Source: Pseudomonas sp. MIACH (GTDB taxonomy: Bacteria > Pseudomonadota > Gammaproteobacteria > Pseudomonadales > Pseudomonadaceae). From it: DNA of 64,000 nucleotides. The notes under the pieces are model-generated. The model was not told the DNA's origin. It saw only the letters and a list, made by a program, of their open reading frames with translations, and did not search any database. Positions 27,220-36,671 of this stretch are shown piece after piece. The first letter of the stretch is position 1, and each line of letters starts with the position of its first letter. The position numbers and the translations under genes were made by a program. The stretch spans positions 186,001-250,000 of the forward strand of contig NZ_LHVO01000002.1 of NCBI RefSeq assembly GCF_001269925.1, given 5' to 3'.

Positions 27220-27249
27220 CACGGCCGGGGAGCAGGCTCCGCGGCCGTG
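27220..27249 (-). terminator. Hairpin after the polyamine-binding protein gene
   Basis: CACGGCCG (27220-27227) pairs with CGGCCGTG (27242-27249), with an inner GGAGC/GCTCC stem, six bases after the stop codon. On the minus strand it is followed by ATTACTTAT, only a weak U-run. It probably separates this operon from the large toxin gene. Confidence 0.5.
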
Positions 27250-27254
27250 GCCGA

Positions 27255-28346
27255 TCAGGTCCCGGATTTGATCTTGGTCCAGGCGCGGGTTCTGGCGCGT
27301 TCGGCATCGCGCCCCAGGGGTTTGAGGGTGTAGAGCGTGGCCATCGCTGCTTCAGTGGGGTACAGGTTGGGGTTGTTGCGGATCGCCGGGTCCACCTGCT
27401 CGGTCGCGTCTTTGTTGGGATTGGGGTAGCCGACAAAATCACTGATCGGTGCGATCACCCCGGGCTGCAGCAGGTAGTTGATAAAGGTGTAGGCGTCCTG
27501 CGGGTTTTTCGCGCCCTTGGGAATCGCGAGCATATCGAACCATATCGGCGCGCCTTCCTTGGGCAGGCGCATGTCCACGGTCACGCCGTTCTTGGCGTCC
27601 TTGGCGCGGTTGGCGGCCTGGGAGAAGCTGCCGGAGTAGCCGACGGCGACGCAGATGTCGCCGTTGGCGATATCGGCCATGTACTTGGAGGAGTGGAAGT
27701 AGGTGATGTATGGGCGGATCTTCATCAGCAGCGCTTCGGCTTTTTCATAGTCCTTGGGGTTGCTGCTGTTGGGGTCCAGGCCCAGGTGCTGCAAGGCCAG
27801 GGGCAGGATCTCCGACGGTGAATCCAGCAGTGCCACGCCGCATTGCTTGAGCTTGCTGATGTTCTCTTCCTTGAAGATCAGGTCCCAACTGTCCACCGGT
27901 GCATCGGCGCCCAGCGCGGCCTTGACCTTGTCGGGGTTGAACCCGATCAGGATGGTGCCGTACATGTAGGGCACGGCGAACTTATTGCCCGGGTCGTTGG
28001 CTTCGATCAGCTTCATCAACTTGGGATCGAGGTGGTTCCAGTTCGGCAACTGGCCGCGATCCAGGGGCTGGAACACGCCGGCCTCGATCTGCTTGGCCAG
28101 GAACACGTTGGACGGCACCACCACGTCATACCCGGAATTGCCGGTCAGCAGCTTGGCTTCCAGGGCTTCGTTGGTGTCGAAGATGTCGTAGACCAGCTTG
28201 ACCTTCGGGTTCTGCGCCTTGAAGTCTTCCAGGGCCTTGGGGGTGATGTAGTCGAACCAGTTGTAGACCCGCAGGGTTTTTTCTTCGGCGTGGGCCGCGC
28301 CGCTGAGCACGGCGGCGCAGAGCACAAATGACTTGAGCCTGTTCAT
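27255..28346 (-). CDS. Polyamine ABC transporter substrate-binding protein (PotF/SpuD family)
   Basis: 363 residues with a signal peptide (MNRLKSFVLCAAVLSGAAHA). The mature start LRVYNWFDYITPKALEDF is diagnostic of PotD/PotF-type polyamine receptors. It has DVVVPSNVFLAKQIEAGVFQPLDR and the conserved YGTILIGFN, VAVGYSGSFSQA and PIWFDMLAIPKGAKN segments. Its ATG overlaps the stop of the acetylpolyamine amidohydrolase gene (ATGA), so the two are co-translated. No permease or ATPase gene is nearby. It is the likely PA1410 counterpart. Ligand could be an acetylated polyamine. Confidence 0.92.
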   Translation of the reverse strand: MNRLKSFVLCAAVLSGAAHAEEKTLRVYNWFDYITPKALEDFKAQNPKVKLVYDIFDTNEALEAKLLTGNSGYDVVVPSNVFLAKQIEAGVFQPLDRGQLPNWNHLDPKLMKLIEANDPGNKFAVPYMYGTILIGFNPDKVKAALGADAPVDSWDLIFKEENISKLKQCGVALLDSPSEILPLALQHLGLDPNSSNPKDYEKAEALLMKIRPYITYFHSSKYMADIANGDICVAVGYSGSFSQAANRAKDAKNGVTVDMRLPKEGAPIWFDMLAIPKGAKNPQDAYTFINYLLQPGVIAPISDFVGYPNPNKDATEQVDPAIRNNPNLYPTEAAMATLYTLKPLGRDAERARTRAWTKIKSGT

Positions 28347-29377
28347 TGGGCTGCTTCCTCAAAACCTTCGAGAACGTTGACGGCATTGATGCCGATTTCT
28401 TCCACTGCGTAGCCGCCTTCCATCACGAACAGCGTCGGCCGGCCCAGGCGGGCGATACGTGCGCCCATCGCCAGGTAGTCCGGGCTGTCGAGCTTGAACT
28501 GCGAGATGGGGTCGTCCTTGAACGTGTCGACGCCCAGGGACACCACAATGACGTCCGCAGCGTAGCGCTCGATTTCCTCGCAGGCCTGCTCCAGCGCGGC
28601 GCTCCAGGTGTCCCAGCCGGAACCGGCCGGCAGCGGGTAGTTGAAGTTGAAGCCCGCGCCGGCACCGTCGCCCAGCTCATCGGCATAGCCGAGAAAAAAC
28701 GGAAACTCAGCTTCCGGGTGCCCGTGGATCGAGGTGAACAGCACATCGCTGCGCTCATAGAAAATCGACTGGGTGCCGTTGCCGTGGTGGTAATCCACAT
28801 CAAGGATTGCGACCTTCCCGTGGCCCTGGTCGAGAAAGGCCTGGGCGGCGATGGCGGCGTTATTGAGGTAGCAATAACCGCCCATCAAATCGCCGGCGGC
28901 GTGATGCCCCGGCGGCCGGCACAGGGCGAATGCGCTGTGGGCGCCGTGCTGGATGGCGTGTTGCGCGGTGAGGGCGACCTGCGCCGCGCTGTAGGCCGCT
29001 TGCCAGGTGCCGGCGGTGATCGGTGCGCCGCCATCGAAGCTGTAATAGCCAAGCTGGCCGTGCAGGCTGGTGGGCAGCACTCGGCGCAAGGTGCGGGCGG
29101 GCCAGGTGTAGGGCAGCAGGTCGCCGTCCTGGCCGAATTCAAGCCAGCGAGCCCAGGCGCCTTGGAAGAAGTCCAGGTAGTCACGGCTGTGGATGCGTTG
29201 CAGTGGCGCCAGGCCGAAGTCCTGCGGCGCTTGCACCGGGCCCAGTTCGCGGTCCTTGACCCGTTGCAATACGTGGTCGGCGCGCGAGGGCATTTCGAAG
29301 CAGGGCATCAGTTGCCCGTCCATCAATTCGCACCGGCCGTGGTGCAGGTGGTGATCGTCCGAGTAGATCGTCAGCAT
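28343..29377 (-). CDS. aphA: Acetylpolyamine amidohydrolase (histone-deacetylase family)
   Basis: 344 residues of the HDAC-like family. It deacetylates acetylputrescine, acetylcadaverine or related amines in the cytoplasm. Catalytic features are visible: tandem His158-His159 in RPPGHHAAG, the zinc site in ILDVDYHHGNGTQ (Asp195, His197), the second Asp in SLGVDTFKDDP, and the C-terminal EGGY. Length and motifs match P. aeruginosa AphA (PA1409). It is translationally coupled to the polyamine-binding protein downstream and preceded by an AraC-family gene. Confidence 0.9.
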   Translation of the reverse strand: MLTIYSDDHHLHHGRCELMDGQLMPCFEMPSRADHVLQRVKDRELGPVQAPQDFGLAPLQRIHSRDYLDFFQGAWARWLEFGQDGDLLPYTWPARTLRRVLPTSLHGQLGYYSFDGGAPITAGTWQAAYSAAQVALTAQHAIQHGAHSAFALCRPPGHHAAGDLMGGYCYLNNAAIAAQAFLDQGHGKVAILDVDYHHGNGTQSIFYERSDVLFTSIHGHPEAEFPFFLGYADELGDGAGAGFNFNYPLPAGSGWDTWSAALEQACEEIERYAADVIVVSLGVDTFKDDPISQFKLDSPDYLAMGARIARLGRPTLFVMEGGYAVEEIGINAVNVLEGFEEAAQ

Positions 29378-29510
29378 ATTGTTGTTCTCCGCAGGCGGTA
29401 TCGGTGTCTGCAGTCTTGCGGCCAGCGGGTGTTATGAGAACGGCAGGAGCGGCCAAAAGGGGATCAATATGGCCAGATTGTCTGTCCGAAATTCGCCCCT
29501 CTATGGCGCA

Positions 29511-30503
29511 TCATGCGCGAAATTGGCTCGGCGCCACGCCGCTCCAGCGTACAAACGCGTGCCTGAAGCTGGCCGTCTCGCTGAAACCCAGGGCTTCGGC
29601 AATCCGATAGATCGGCCACTGATCCTGCACCAACAACTGCTTGGCGCGTTCGAAGCGCAGTTCGTCCAGCAGTTCCTGGTAGCTGCAACCCTGGTCATGC
29701 AGGTGCCGGCGCAGGGTGCGCGCCGAACAATTCATCTGCGCGGCCAGGCCCTCCAGGCCAGGCGCCGCGTTGAGTTGGCGGGTGAGCAGTTGGCGAATCC
29801 GGCCCAGCCAGGCCTGGCGCCCGGTGAACTCCAGGTTCTGCTTGCGGCAGCGCTCGGCCATGGCCTGGTGGGTAATCGCATCCGCCAGGGGCAGGGGCTG
29901 CTTGAGCCAGTGCTGGTCGAAGGCGAAGGCATGGGTGCTGGCCTTAAATTGCAACGGGCAGGGAAAGTGCTCTGCATAGCGCGGGTGGTAGTCCGGGGCA
30001 TCATGTGCAAAGCGCGCGGCGAGCAGCGGCAGGGGGTGGCCGAGCAGGTCGTCGCAGATCACCTTCAGCGAGGCCAGGCACAGTTCGACGTTGAACATTG
30101 CCAGTGCCGGGGCTTCGCGGTAGTCACCGGCGGTGAACCAGACGCGCTCGCCGTCTTCCTCAAGGCTCAGTTCAAACAGTGTTCCCAACAGCGCCGGGTA
30201 GCGCAGGGCCAGGCGCAAAGCGTCACCGAAAGTGGCACTCGTCAGCAGCGCATAGCCGAGCATGCCGTAGGACGACACATGCATGCGGCGGCCCAATTCC
30301 AGGCCGAGGTCCGGGCGCAGTGCCACGGCGTTGGCACACACCCGCATCTCCTGGTTGGTGGTGATACGTGTGTCGGCGCGGCTCAGGTCCTCGCCACAGA
30401 TACCGCTGCCGGCCAGCAGCGCCTCGCTGGCCACGCCTTCGGCCTGGAAGGTGTCGAGCACCAGGGCGACGGCGTTGAGCGTAGTAAGGTGCGAGTGCAG
30501 CAT
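29511..30503 (-). CDS. AraC-family regulator with arabinose-binding-like N-terminal domain
   Basis: From the ATG at 30503 (MLHSHLTTLNAVALVLDTF) the protein has 330 residues; an upstream in-frame ATG adds 12 residues without support. The N-terminal domain (about 15-200) is of the OruR/ArgR-type found in many Pseudomonas AraC regulators. The C-terminal double helix-turn-helix (about 230-330) includes LAAQMNCSARTLRRHLHDQG and IAEALGFSETASFRHAFVRWSGVAPSQFR. It lies 133 bases upstream of aphA in the same direction and is the likely local regulator of polyamine genes. Immediately upstream is the decayed toxin fragment. Confidence 0.88.
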   Translation of the reverse strand: MLHSHLTTLNAVALVLDTFQAEGVASEALLAGSGICGEDLSRADTRITTNQEMRVCANAVALRPDLGLELGRRMHVSSYGMLGYALLTSATFGDALRLALRYPALLGTLFELSLEEDGERVWFTAGDYREAPALAMFNVELCLASLKVICDDLLGHPLPLLAARFAHDAPDYHPRYAEHFPCPLQFKASTHAFAFDQHWLKQPLPLADAITHQAMAERCRKQNLEFTGRQAWLGRIRQLLTRQLNAAPGLEGLAAQMNCSARTLRRHLHDQGCSYQELLDELRFERAKQLLVQDQWPIYRIAEALGFSETASFRHAFVRWSGVAPSQFRA

Positions 30504-30551
30504 GGGCGAGTCCTGCCAGGGTTTGGCCAGAGGCAGCAAGGACTGTGCCGT

Positions 30552-30656
30552 CTAGTTGTGGCCAAAAAATAACCGACTGGCTGTCTCCAGGCTGATTTCG
30601 CTGCGGTAATAGTCAATGTGCTGTTGTTCGCTGAGCCCCTTGATGGAAACGGCCCG
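30552..30656 (-). pseudogene. Remnant of a second large toxin gene (C-terminal tail only)
   Basis: Reading the minus strand to the TAG at 30552-30554, the last 34 codons give RAVSIKGLSEQQHIDYYRSE and then ISLETASRLFFGHN. This aligns end to end with the C-terminus of the 1541-residue toxin (GLNDRDQIAIYRSEIS...RSLFFQN), sharing YRSEIS and the L-F-F/N ending. No homologous coding sequence is visible upstream, where the 44-bp inverted repeat begins about 85 bases away. This is a truncated paralogue or a cassette tail left after deletion. Confidence 0.75.
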
Positions 30657-30741
30657 AGGTCGTCGCTCGGGTGTTCCATGTCAGGGCATAGGTATCTACA
30701 CAACGCTGGTCCAACGCGGAACGCCCGGCAGATAGGGCTGT

Positions 30742-30876
30742 TGTGGCGAGCGGGCTTGTCCCGCGTTGGGCTGCGGAGCAGCCCCAAAACCAGCCTCTAC
30801 AGAGTGTTTGATACACCGCGTTCTTCTTTACTGGGGCTGCTCCGCAGCCCAACGCGGGACAAGCCCGCTCGCCACA
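30742..30876. repeat. Perfect 44-bp inverted repeat (REP-type) with 47-base spacer
   Basis: Arms at 30742-30785 and 30833-30876 are exact reverse complements. The outer part TGTGGCGAGCGGGCTTGTCC is a REP-type word also seen at 898-922, and the inner part is GGGCTGCGGAGCAGCCCC. The remaining bases of the 30504-30955 gap show no gene besides the toxin remnant. Confidence 0.9.
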
Positions 30877-30955
30877 GGGAGATTTTTCAGGGTCTGAAAA
30901 GTTGTGTGGATACCCATGATGCTAGGGGCCGACCGGCCAGGGAAAGGGTGGGAGA

Positions 30956-31933
30956 TCAGCTCAGCTCGCCGCACAGGTCCAGCTCCACCAGGCGACGGAC
31001 CTCTGCGGTGGAAAGTGCCGCACCGATCAAGGCATTGAGCTTGCCGAATGCCGCCTCGCGGGTCATGCCGCCGCCTGACAGCACGCCGACGCTGCGCAAA
31101 CGGCTGCCGGCTTCGTACACATCCAGCTCCACGCCGCCTTCATGGCATTGGGTGATTGCCACCACGACCACGCCCTGATCTTGCGCGCGCTTGAGGCTGG
31201 CGAGGAACGCCGGGTTGTCGCTGGGTCCGGTGCCGCTGCCGAAACATTCCAGCACCAGCGCCTGGATACCGCTGTCGACCAGCGCCTCTACCTGCGCGGC
31301 GGCGATGCCCGGTACCAGCGGTAATACGCCGACGTTGGCCAGGGCCTTGGACTGGCGGTAATCCAGTGCCGCTGGAAGCGCCTCGGCCTTGGCCGCGCCG
31401 CCGTTGCGCTGCAACGCGGCAAACGGATGGCGACCAAAGCTGCGGATCTTCGCACAGCGGGTCGGGGCCATCAGCGCGCCGTGGAAGTACAGGTGCACGC
31501 CCGCCGCCAGGCCTTCGCCAAGGGCCATTAGCGCGCCGCTGACGTTTTCCCAGGCATCGCTGTCAGGCACGCCTGCGGGGAGCATCGAGCCGGTAAACAC
31601 CACCGGCGCCGGCAAGCCGAGCAGTTGGAAACTCATGGCTGCGGCGCTGTAGGCCAGGGTGTCGGTGCCATGCAGGATCAGCACCGCATCGCAACCTGCG
31701 TCCACGGCCTCGACCACGGCGGTGCGCAGACGCTGCCAGTAGGCGGGTGTCATGTTGGCGCTGTCGATCAGTGGGGACATTTCCCGGAAGCGCCAGGCGG
31801 GCACTGGCGCGTCGGCCAATTGTTCGCGCATGCGCGATTCGAACCCGGATGCGGGCGCAAGGCCATTGGCGCTGGCCTGCATGCCGATGGTGCCGCCGGT
31901 GTAGAGCACCATGATAGTGCGGGATGGGGACAT
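30956..31933 (-). CDS. ansA: L-asparaginase (type I, cytoplasmic)
   Basis: The ATG at 31933 has AGGAG seven bases upstream and gives 325 residues; earlier in-frame starts lack this site. It hydrolyses asparagine to aspartate and ammonia. The two active-site blocks are visible: TGGTIGM (residues 12-18) and LILHGTDTLAY (about 88-98). No signal peptide, so cytoplasmic type I is preferred. It lies 76 bases after the sodium/amino-acid symporter gene and near aspA, which takes aspartate to fumarate. Confidence 0.92.
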   Translation of the reverse strand: MSPSRTIMVLYTGGTIGMQASANGLAPASGFESRMREQLADAPVPAWRFREMSPLIDSANMTPAYWQRLRTAVVEAVDAGCDAVLILHGTDTLAYSAAAMSFQLLGLPAPVVFTGSMLPAGVPDSDAWENVSGALMALGEGLAAGVHLYFHGALMAPTRCAKIRSFGRHPFAALQRNGGAAKAEALPAALDYRQSKALANVGVLPLVPGIAAAQVEALVDSGIQALVLECFGSGTGPSDNPAFLASLKRAQDQGVVVVAITQCHEGGVELDVYEAGSRLRSVGVLSGGGMTREAAFGKLNALIGAALSTAEVRRLVELDLCGELS

Positions 31934-32009
31934 GAATTTTCTCCTGAACGAAAAACGCCGCCGGGCCCAGAGCATGCCCAAGGCCAGGCGGCGTGTCATC
32001 TGTCTACGC

Positions 32010-33455
32010 TCAGCGTTGTACTTGAGCGTTCAGTTCAGCCGCTGGAGTCGCTTGCGGTTGTACCGGATTGGCCGGCCAGGCGGTGCGGTCCAGGTCCAGA
32101 TCGGGGAACTGGCTGGAGTCGAACACCGGGGTCTTGATGCCTGCCGCGCGCTGGTTGTCGTAGTCGTTCAGGATGCGCATGGCAATCTTGAACAGGAACG
32201 CCAGGGCGAACAGGTTGACGAACGCCAGCATGGTCATGGTGATGTCGGCGAAGGCGAACACGGTGCTCAGGTTCTCGATCGAACCCCAGAAAATCAGCAC
32301 CAGCACCAGCGCGCGATAACCCATCAGCACCTTGCGGTTGTTGCCTACCAGGAAGCGCAGGTTGCTCTCGCCGAGGTAGTAGTTGTACATGATCGAGGTG
32401 AACACGAACAACGCCAGGGCCACCGAGATAAACATGCGGCCCCAGTCACCCACGACAGCGGCCAGGGAGTTCTGGGTCAGGGCAATGCCGTCGCCTTCGA
32501 AGCCTGGGGTGTAGAAGCCGGAGAGCAGGATCAGCAAGGCGGTGCAGGTGCAGATCACGAAGGTGTCGAGGAACACGCTGAACGCCTGGACCACGCCTTG
32601 GGCGATCGGGTGTTCTACCGAAGCGACTGCCGCCACGTTAGGCGCACTGCCCAAACCGGCTTCGTTGGCGAACACGCCGCGTTTCACACCCATGATGATC
32701 GCGCTGCCTACCAGGCCACCGAAGGCTTGGTCGAGGCCGAAGGCGCTTTTGACGATGGTCGCGAGCATGGCCGGTACGTGGTCGAATTGCAGCACGATCA
32801 CATACAGGGTCACGGCGATGTAGACCAGGGTCTTGACCGGCACCAGCAGGTCGGCGATCGAAGCGATGCGCTTGATCCCGCCGATGAAAACCAGGCCCAG
32901 CAATGCCGCCAGGGCCAGGCCGGTGTAGGTGGTGTCGAGGCCGAAAGCATTGTTCAGCGAGTGGGTCACGGCATGGGCTTGCAGGCCGTTGAAGGCAAAG
33001 CCGAAGGTCACCAGCAGCAGGAACGCCATGACCATCCCCAGCCAGCGCTTCTGCAAACCGTGCTGGATGTAATAGGCCGGGCCGCCACGGTAGGTGCCTT
33101 CAGCGTCAGTGCGCTTGTACAACTGGCCCAGGGAGCACTCGATAAAGCTCGAAGACATGCCCACCAGCGCGGTGACCCACATCCAGAACACGGCACCCGG
33201 GCCGCCCAGGGTCACGGCAATGCCGACACCCGCAATGTTACCGGCACCGACGCGGCCGGCCAGGCTGAGCATCAGCGCCTGGAACGAGCTGAGTTGGTCG
33301 GAGCTGCTTTTCAGGCTGTCGCGAAACACCGAAAACATGTGGAAAAAGTGACGCAACTGAACGAAACGCGAGCGGATCGTGAAATAACCGCCGAGCCCGA
33401 CAATGAGCACGATCAGTACTTTCCCTGAGAGGAAGTCGTTGATGACTTCGAGCAT
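32010..33455 (-). CDS. Sodium:alanine/glycine symporter family transporter (AGCS)
   Basis: 481 residues from the ATG at 33455 (MLEVINDFLSGKVLIVLIVGLGG). About ten to eleven membrane segments run through the protein. The AGCS signature GGPGAVFWMW and the FANEAGLGSAPNVAA motif are visible. Family members import alanine, glycine, or in some cases asparagine/glutamine with sodium. Genomic position between aspA and ansA makes an asparagine or aspartate-related substrate plausible, but the family default is alanine/glycine. Probably co-transcribed with ansA. Confidence 0.9.
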   Translation of the reverse strand: MLEVINDFLSGKVLIVLIVGLGGYFTIRSRFVQLRHFFHMFSVFRDSLKSSSDQLSSFQALMLSLAGRVGAGNIAGVGIAVTLGGPGAVFWMWVTALVGMSSSFIECSLGQLYKRTDAEGTYRGGPAYYIQHGLQKRWLGMVMAFLLLVTFGFAFNGLQAHAVTHSLNNAFGLDTTYTGLALAALLGLVFIGGIKRIASIADLLVPVKTLVYIAVTLYVIVLQFDHVPAMLATIVKSAFGLDQAFGGLVGSAIIMGVKRGVFANEAGLGSAPNVAAVASVEHPIAQGVVQAFSVFLDTFVICTCTALLILLSGFYTPGFEGDGIALTQNSLAAVVGDWGRMFISVALALFVFTSIMYNYYLGESNLRFLVGNNRKVLMGYRALVLVLIFWGSIENLSTVFAFADITMTMLAFVNLFALAFLFKIAMRILNDYDNQRAAGIKTPVFDSSQFPDLDLDRTAWPANPVQPQATPAAELNAQVQR

Positions 33456-33756
33456 GGAGTGTTCCTCGCTGATTTTTCTAATGGCAAACGCAGGACGGTC
33501 CGAGCCTTCGCATAGCACCAGGCAGTGCGCGACGTTTCGACCCCAATCCTTTTGCGGGTGTTGTTATTCATGCGCTTTCGCGTGTATCCGGGCCTCGTTA
33601 CCGACTGCCGCAGACGCGAAGAGGGGCGGCACTATACCTAGGCGAACGTGATCCGTCTGCTCGGGCTGATTAAAGGTTTCAGCCACGCTGTTACAGGCAA
33701 GGAAGGTTTACGGGGCGATATTGGATTTTTTATGGGCGTCATTTCACAACCTTGAG
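33456..33756. other. Gene-free region upstream of the AGCS gene
   Basis: About 300 bases between the aspA terminator and the symporter start. No convincing open frame or repeat is visible. It probably holds the promoter of the symporter-ansA unit; no single promoter stands out. Confidence 0.5.
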
Positions 33757-33793
33757 GCAAAAAAAAGGGCCTGAAGAACGAGCCTTCAGGCCC
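33757..33793 (-). terminator. Rho-independent terminator of aspA
   Basis: GGGCCTGAAG and CTTCAGGCCC form a perfect 10-bp stem with a 7-base loop. On the minus strand it is followed by eight T. It lies about 55 bases after the aspA stop. Confidence 0.92.
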
Positions 33794-33847
33794 TCAAAAG
33801 GTGAGAGGTGTCTAGTCCCTCAACCTGGTGAGCGGTGCAACAAACGC

Positions 33848-35272
<1,425 letters not shown>

Positions 35273-35368
35273 GACGGAAATCATCTCGATAAGGACCCGG
35301 AACAGGCCGGAACGCTGCGAATGCTAGGCCTGTAGGAAATTTTGGGCCAATGCTGTTAAACACTGGCC

Positions 35369-35385
35369 TATGCATAAACGGCATA
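35369..35385. promoter_or_regulatory. LysR-type box in the aspA/LysR divergent promoter
   Basis: TATGC-ATAAACG-GCATA is a dyad containing the T-N11-A motif (TGC...GCA) of LysR regulators. It lies 70 bases before the LysR start and 97 before aspA. Candidate site for the neighbouring regulator. Confidence 0.5.
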
Positions 35386-35454
35386 ATGTGAGTGTGACCC
35401 GGCTATCATGGCGGGCGTGTGTGCCAAAATGGTGCGTACCCGTGGGAGGCAGTG

Positions 35455-36363
35455 ATGAACCTTGAGAGCAAATGGCTGGAAGACTTCAGTGCCCTGGCGG
35501 CGACGCGCAGCTTTTCCCAGGCGGCGGAGCGGCGTTTTGTCACCCAGCCAGCGTTCAGCCGACGTATCCGCAGCCTTGAGGCCGCACTGGGCCTGACCCT
35601 GGTCAACCGCTCGCGCACGCCGGTTGAGCTGACGGCGGCGGGACAGCTGTTCCTGGTCACCGCACGCACTGTGGTCGAGCAGCTCGGCGAAGTGCTGCGC
35701 CATTTGCATCACCTGGAAGGCGGGCAGGGCGAGGTCATGCAGGTGGCCGCTGCCCACTCCCTGGCGCTGGGATTCTTCCCGCGCTGGATCGCGCAACTGC
35801 GCAACGAAGGCCTGAACATCGCCACACGGCTGGTTGCCACCAACGTCGGTGACGCCGTGCACGCCCTGCGCGAAGGCGGTTGCGATTTGATGCTGGCCTT
35901 CTACGACCCGGATGCGGCCATGCAGATGGACGCCGAGATCTTCCCCTCACTGCACTTGGGCAATACCGAAATGCTCCCGGTGTGCGCGGCCGACGCGGAT
36001 GGCAAGCCGTTGTTCGATCTGGAAGGCGAGGGCAGTGTGCCGTTGCTGGCCTACAGTGCTGGCGCGTTCCTTGGCCGGTCGGTGCATCTGCTGCTGCGCC
36101 AGCGCGCGTTGCGCTTTACCACCGTGTACGAAACCGCCATGGCCGACAGCCTCAAAAGCATGGCCCTCGAAGGCCTGGGCATCGCCTGGGTGCCGCAGTT
36201 GAGCGTGCGTGCCGAACTGGCCCGAGGCGAACTGGTGGTGTGCGGCGGGCCGCAATGGCATGTGCCGCTGGAGATTCGGCTGTATCGCTGCGCGCTGGTG
36301 CGCAAGGCGAACGTGCGGTTGTTGTGGCGTAAGTTGGAAGGTGGGGCGGCACAAAGTACCTGA
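35455..36363 (+). CDS. LysR-family regulator (YjiE/HypT-like), divergent from aspA
   Basis: 302 residues; GGGAGG precedes the ATG at 35455. The helix-turn-helix region (about 5-64, SKWLEDFSALAATRSFSQAAERRFVTQPAFSRRIRSLE) and the LysR effector domain (about 90-295) are intact. The N-terminus with ESKWLEDF resembles the YjiE/HypT subgroup, known in E. coli for hypochlorite response. Its position opposite aspA suggests control of aspartase. Function is inferred from context only. Confidence 0.88.
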   Translation: MNLESKWLEDFSALAATRSFSQAAERRFVTQPAFSRRIRSLEAALGLTLVNRSRTPVELTAAGQLFLVTARTVVEQLGEVLRHLHHLEGGQGEVMQVAAAHSLALGFFPRWIAQLRNEGLNIATRLVATNVGDAVHALREGGCDLMLAFYDPDAAMQMDAEIFPSLHLGNTEMLPVCAADADGKPLFDLEGEGSVPLLAYSAGAFLGRSVHLLLRQRALRFTTVYETAMADSLKSMALEGLGIAWVPQLSVRAELARGELVVCGGPQWHVPLEIRLYRCALVRKANVRLLWRKLEGGAAQST

Positions 36364-36370
36364 ATGCGAT

Positions 36371-36476
36371 CCCTGTAGGAGCGAGCGTGCTCGCGAAAAA
36401 CCTGAGAGCGCCGCATCCATTCAGAACGCCCGCGTCATCGTTGGCGATCTTCGCGAGCAAGCTCGCTCCTACAGGG
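36371..36476. repeat. 27-bp inverted repeat (REP-type) after the LysR gene
   Basis: Arms CCCTGTAGGAGCGAGC... (36371-36397) and its complement (36450-36476) differ at one base, with a 52-base spacer. The CTGTAGGAGCGAGC word is a common Pseudomonas REP type and differs from the TGTGGGAGG type elsewhere in the window. Confidence 0.85.
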
Positions 36477-36547
36477 TCAATAAAACCGCCGGTTTGCGCC
36501 GCTGGACAGATGGTCATTCCAGGGGCTGTTTATCTGGATTATTACGG

Positions 36548-36553
36548 TATACT
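36548..36553 (+). promoter_or_regulatory. Possible -10 box of the purE leader
   Basis: TATACT in the context CGGTATACTGCG is a near-consensus -10. The matching -35 is weak. Transcription from here would give a leader of about 110 bases before purE. Confidence 0.4.
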
Positions 36554-36557
36554 GCGC

Positions 36558-36581
36558 GGCCTTCGGCCGGTCCAACCGGCC
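36558..36581 (+). ncRNA. Alternative hairpins in the purE leader
   Basis: GGCC (36558-36561) can pair with GGCC at 36565-36568. The same second GGCC also starts a longer 7-bp stem GGCCGGT-CCA-ACCGGCC (36565-36581). The two are mutually exclusive. No known riboswitch class is recognised. Confidence 0.4.
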
Positions 36582-36591
36582 AAATTTCGTA

Positions 36592-36633
36592 CAACAAGCC
36601 ACGCCGGATTTCCCGCGTGGCTTGTTGTTTTTT
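36592..36633 (+). terminator. Strong terminator just upstream of purE
   Basis: CAACAAGCCACGC pairs perfectly with GCGTGGCTTGTTG (13 bp, 10-base loop) and is followed by six T. It lies 38 bases before the purE ATG and about 230 bases after the LysR stop. It is either a simple terminator, a leader attenuator, or the end of a small RNA. Confidence 0.85.
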
Positions 36634-36671
36634 GACGCGCCTGCGGGCGCCCAGAGAGAAGAGGCACGACG

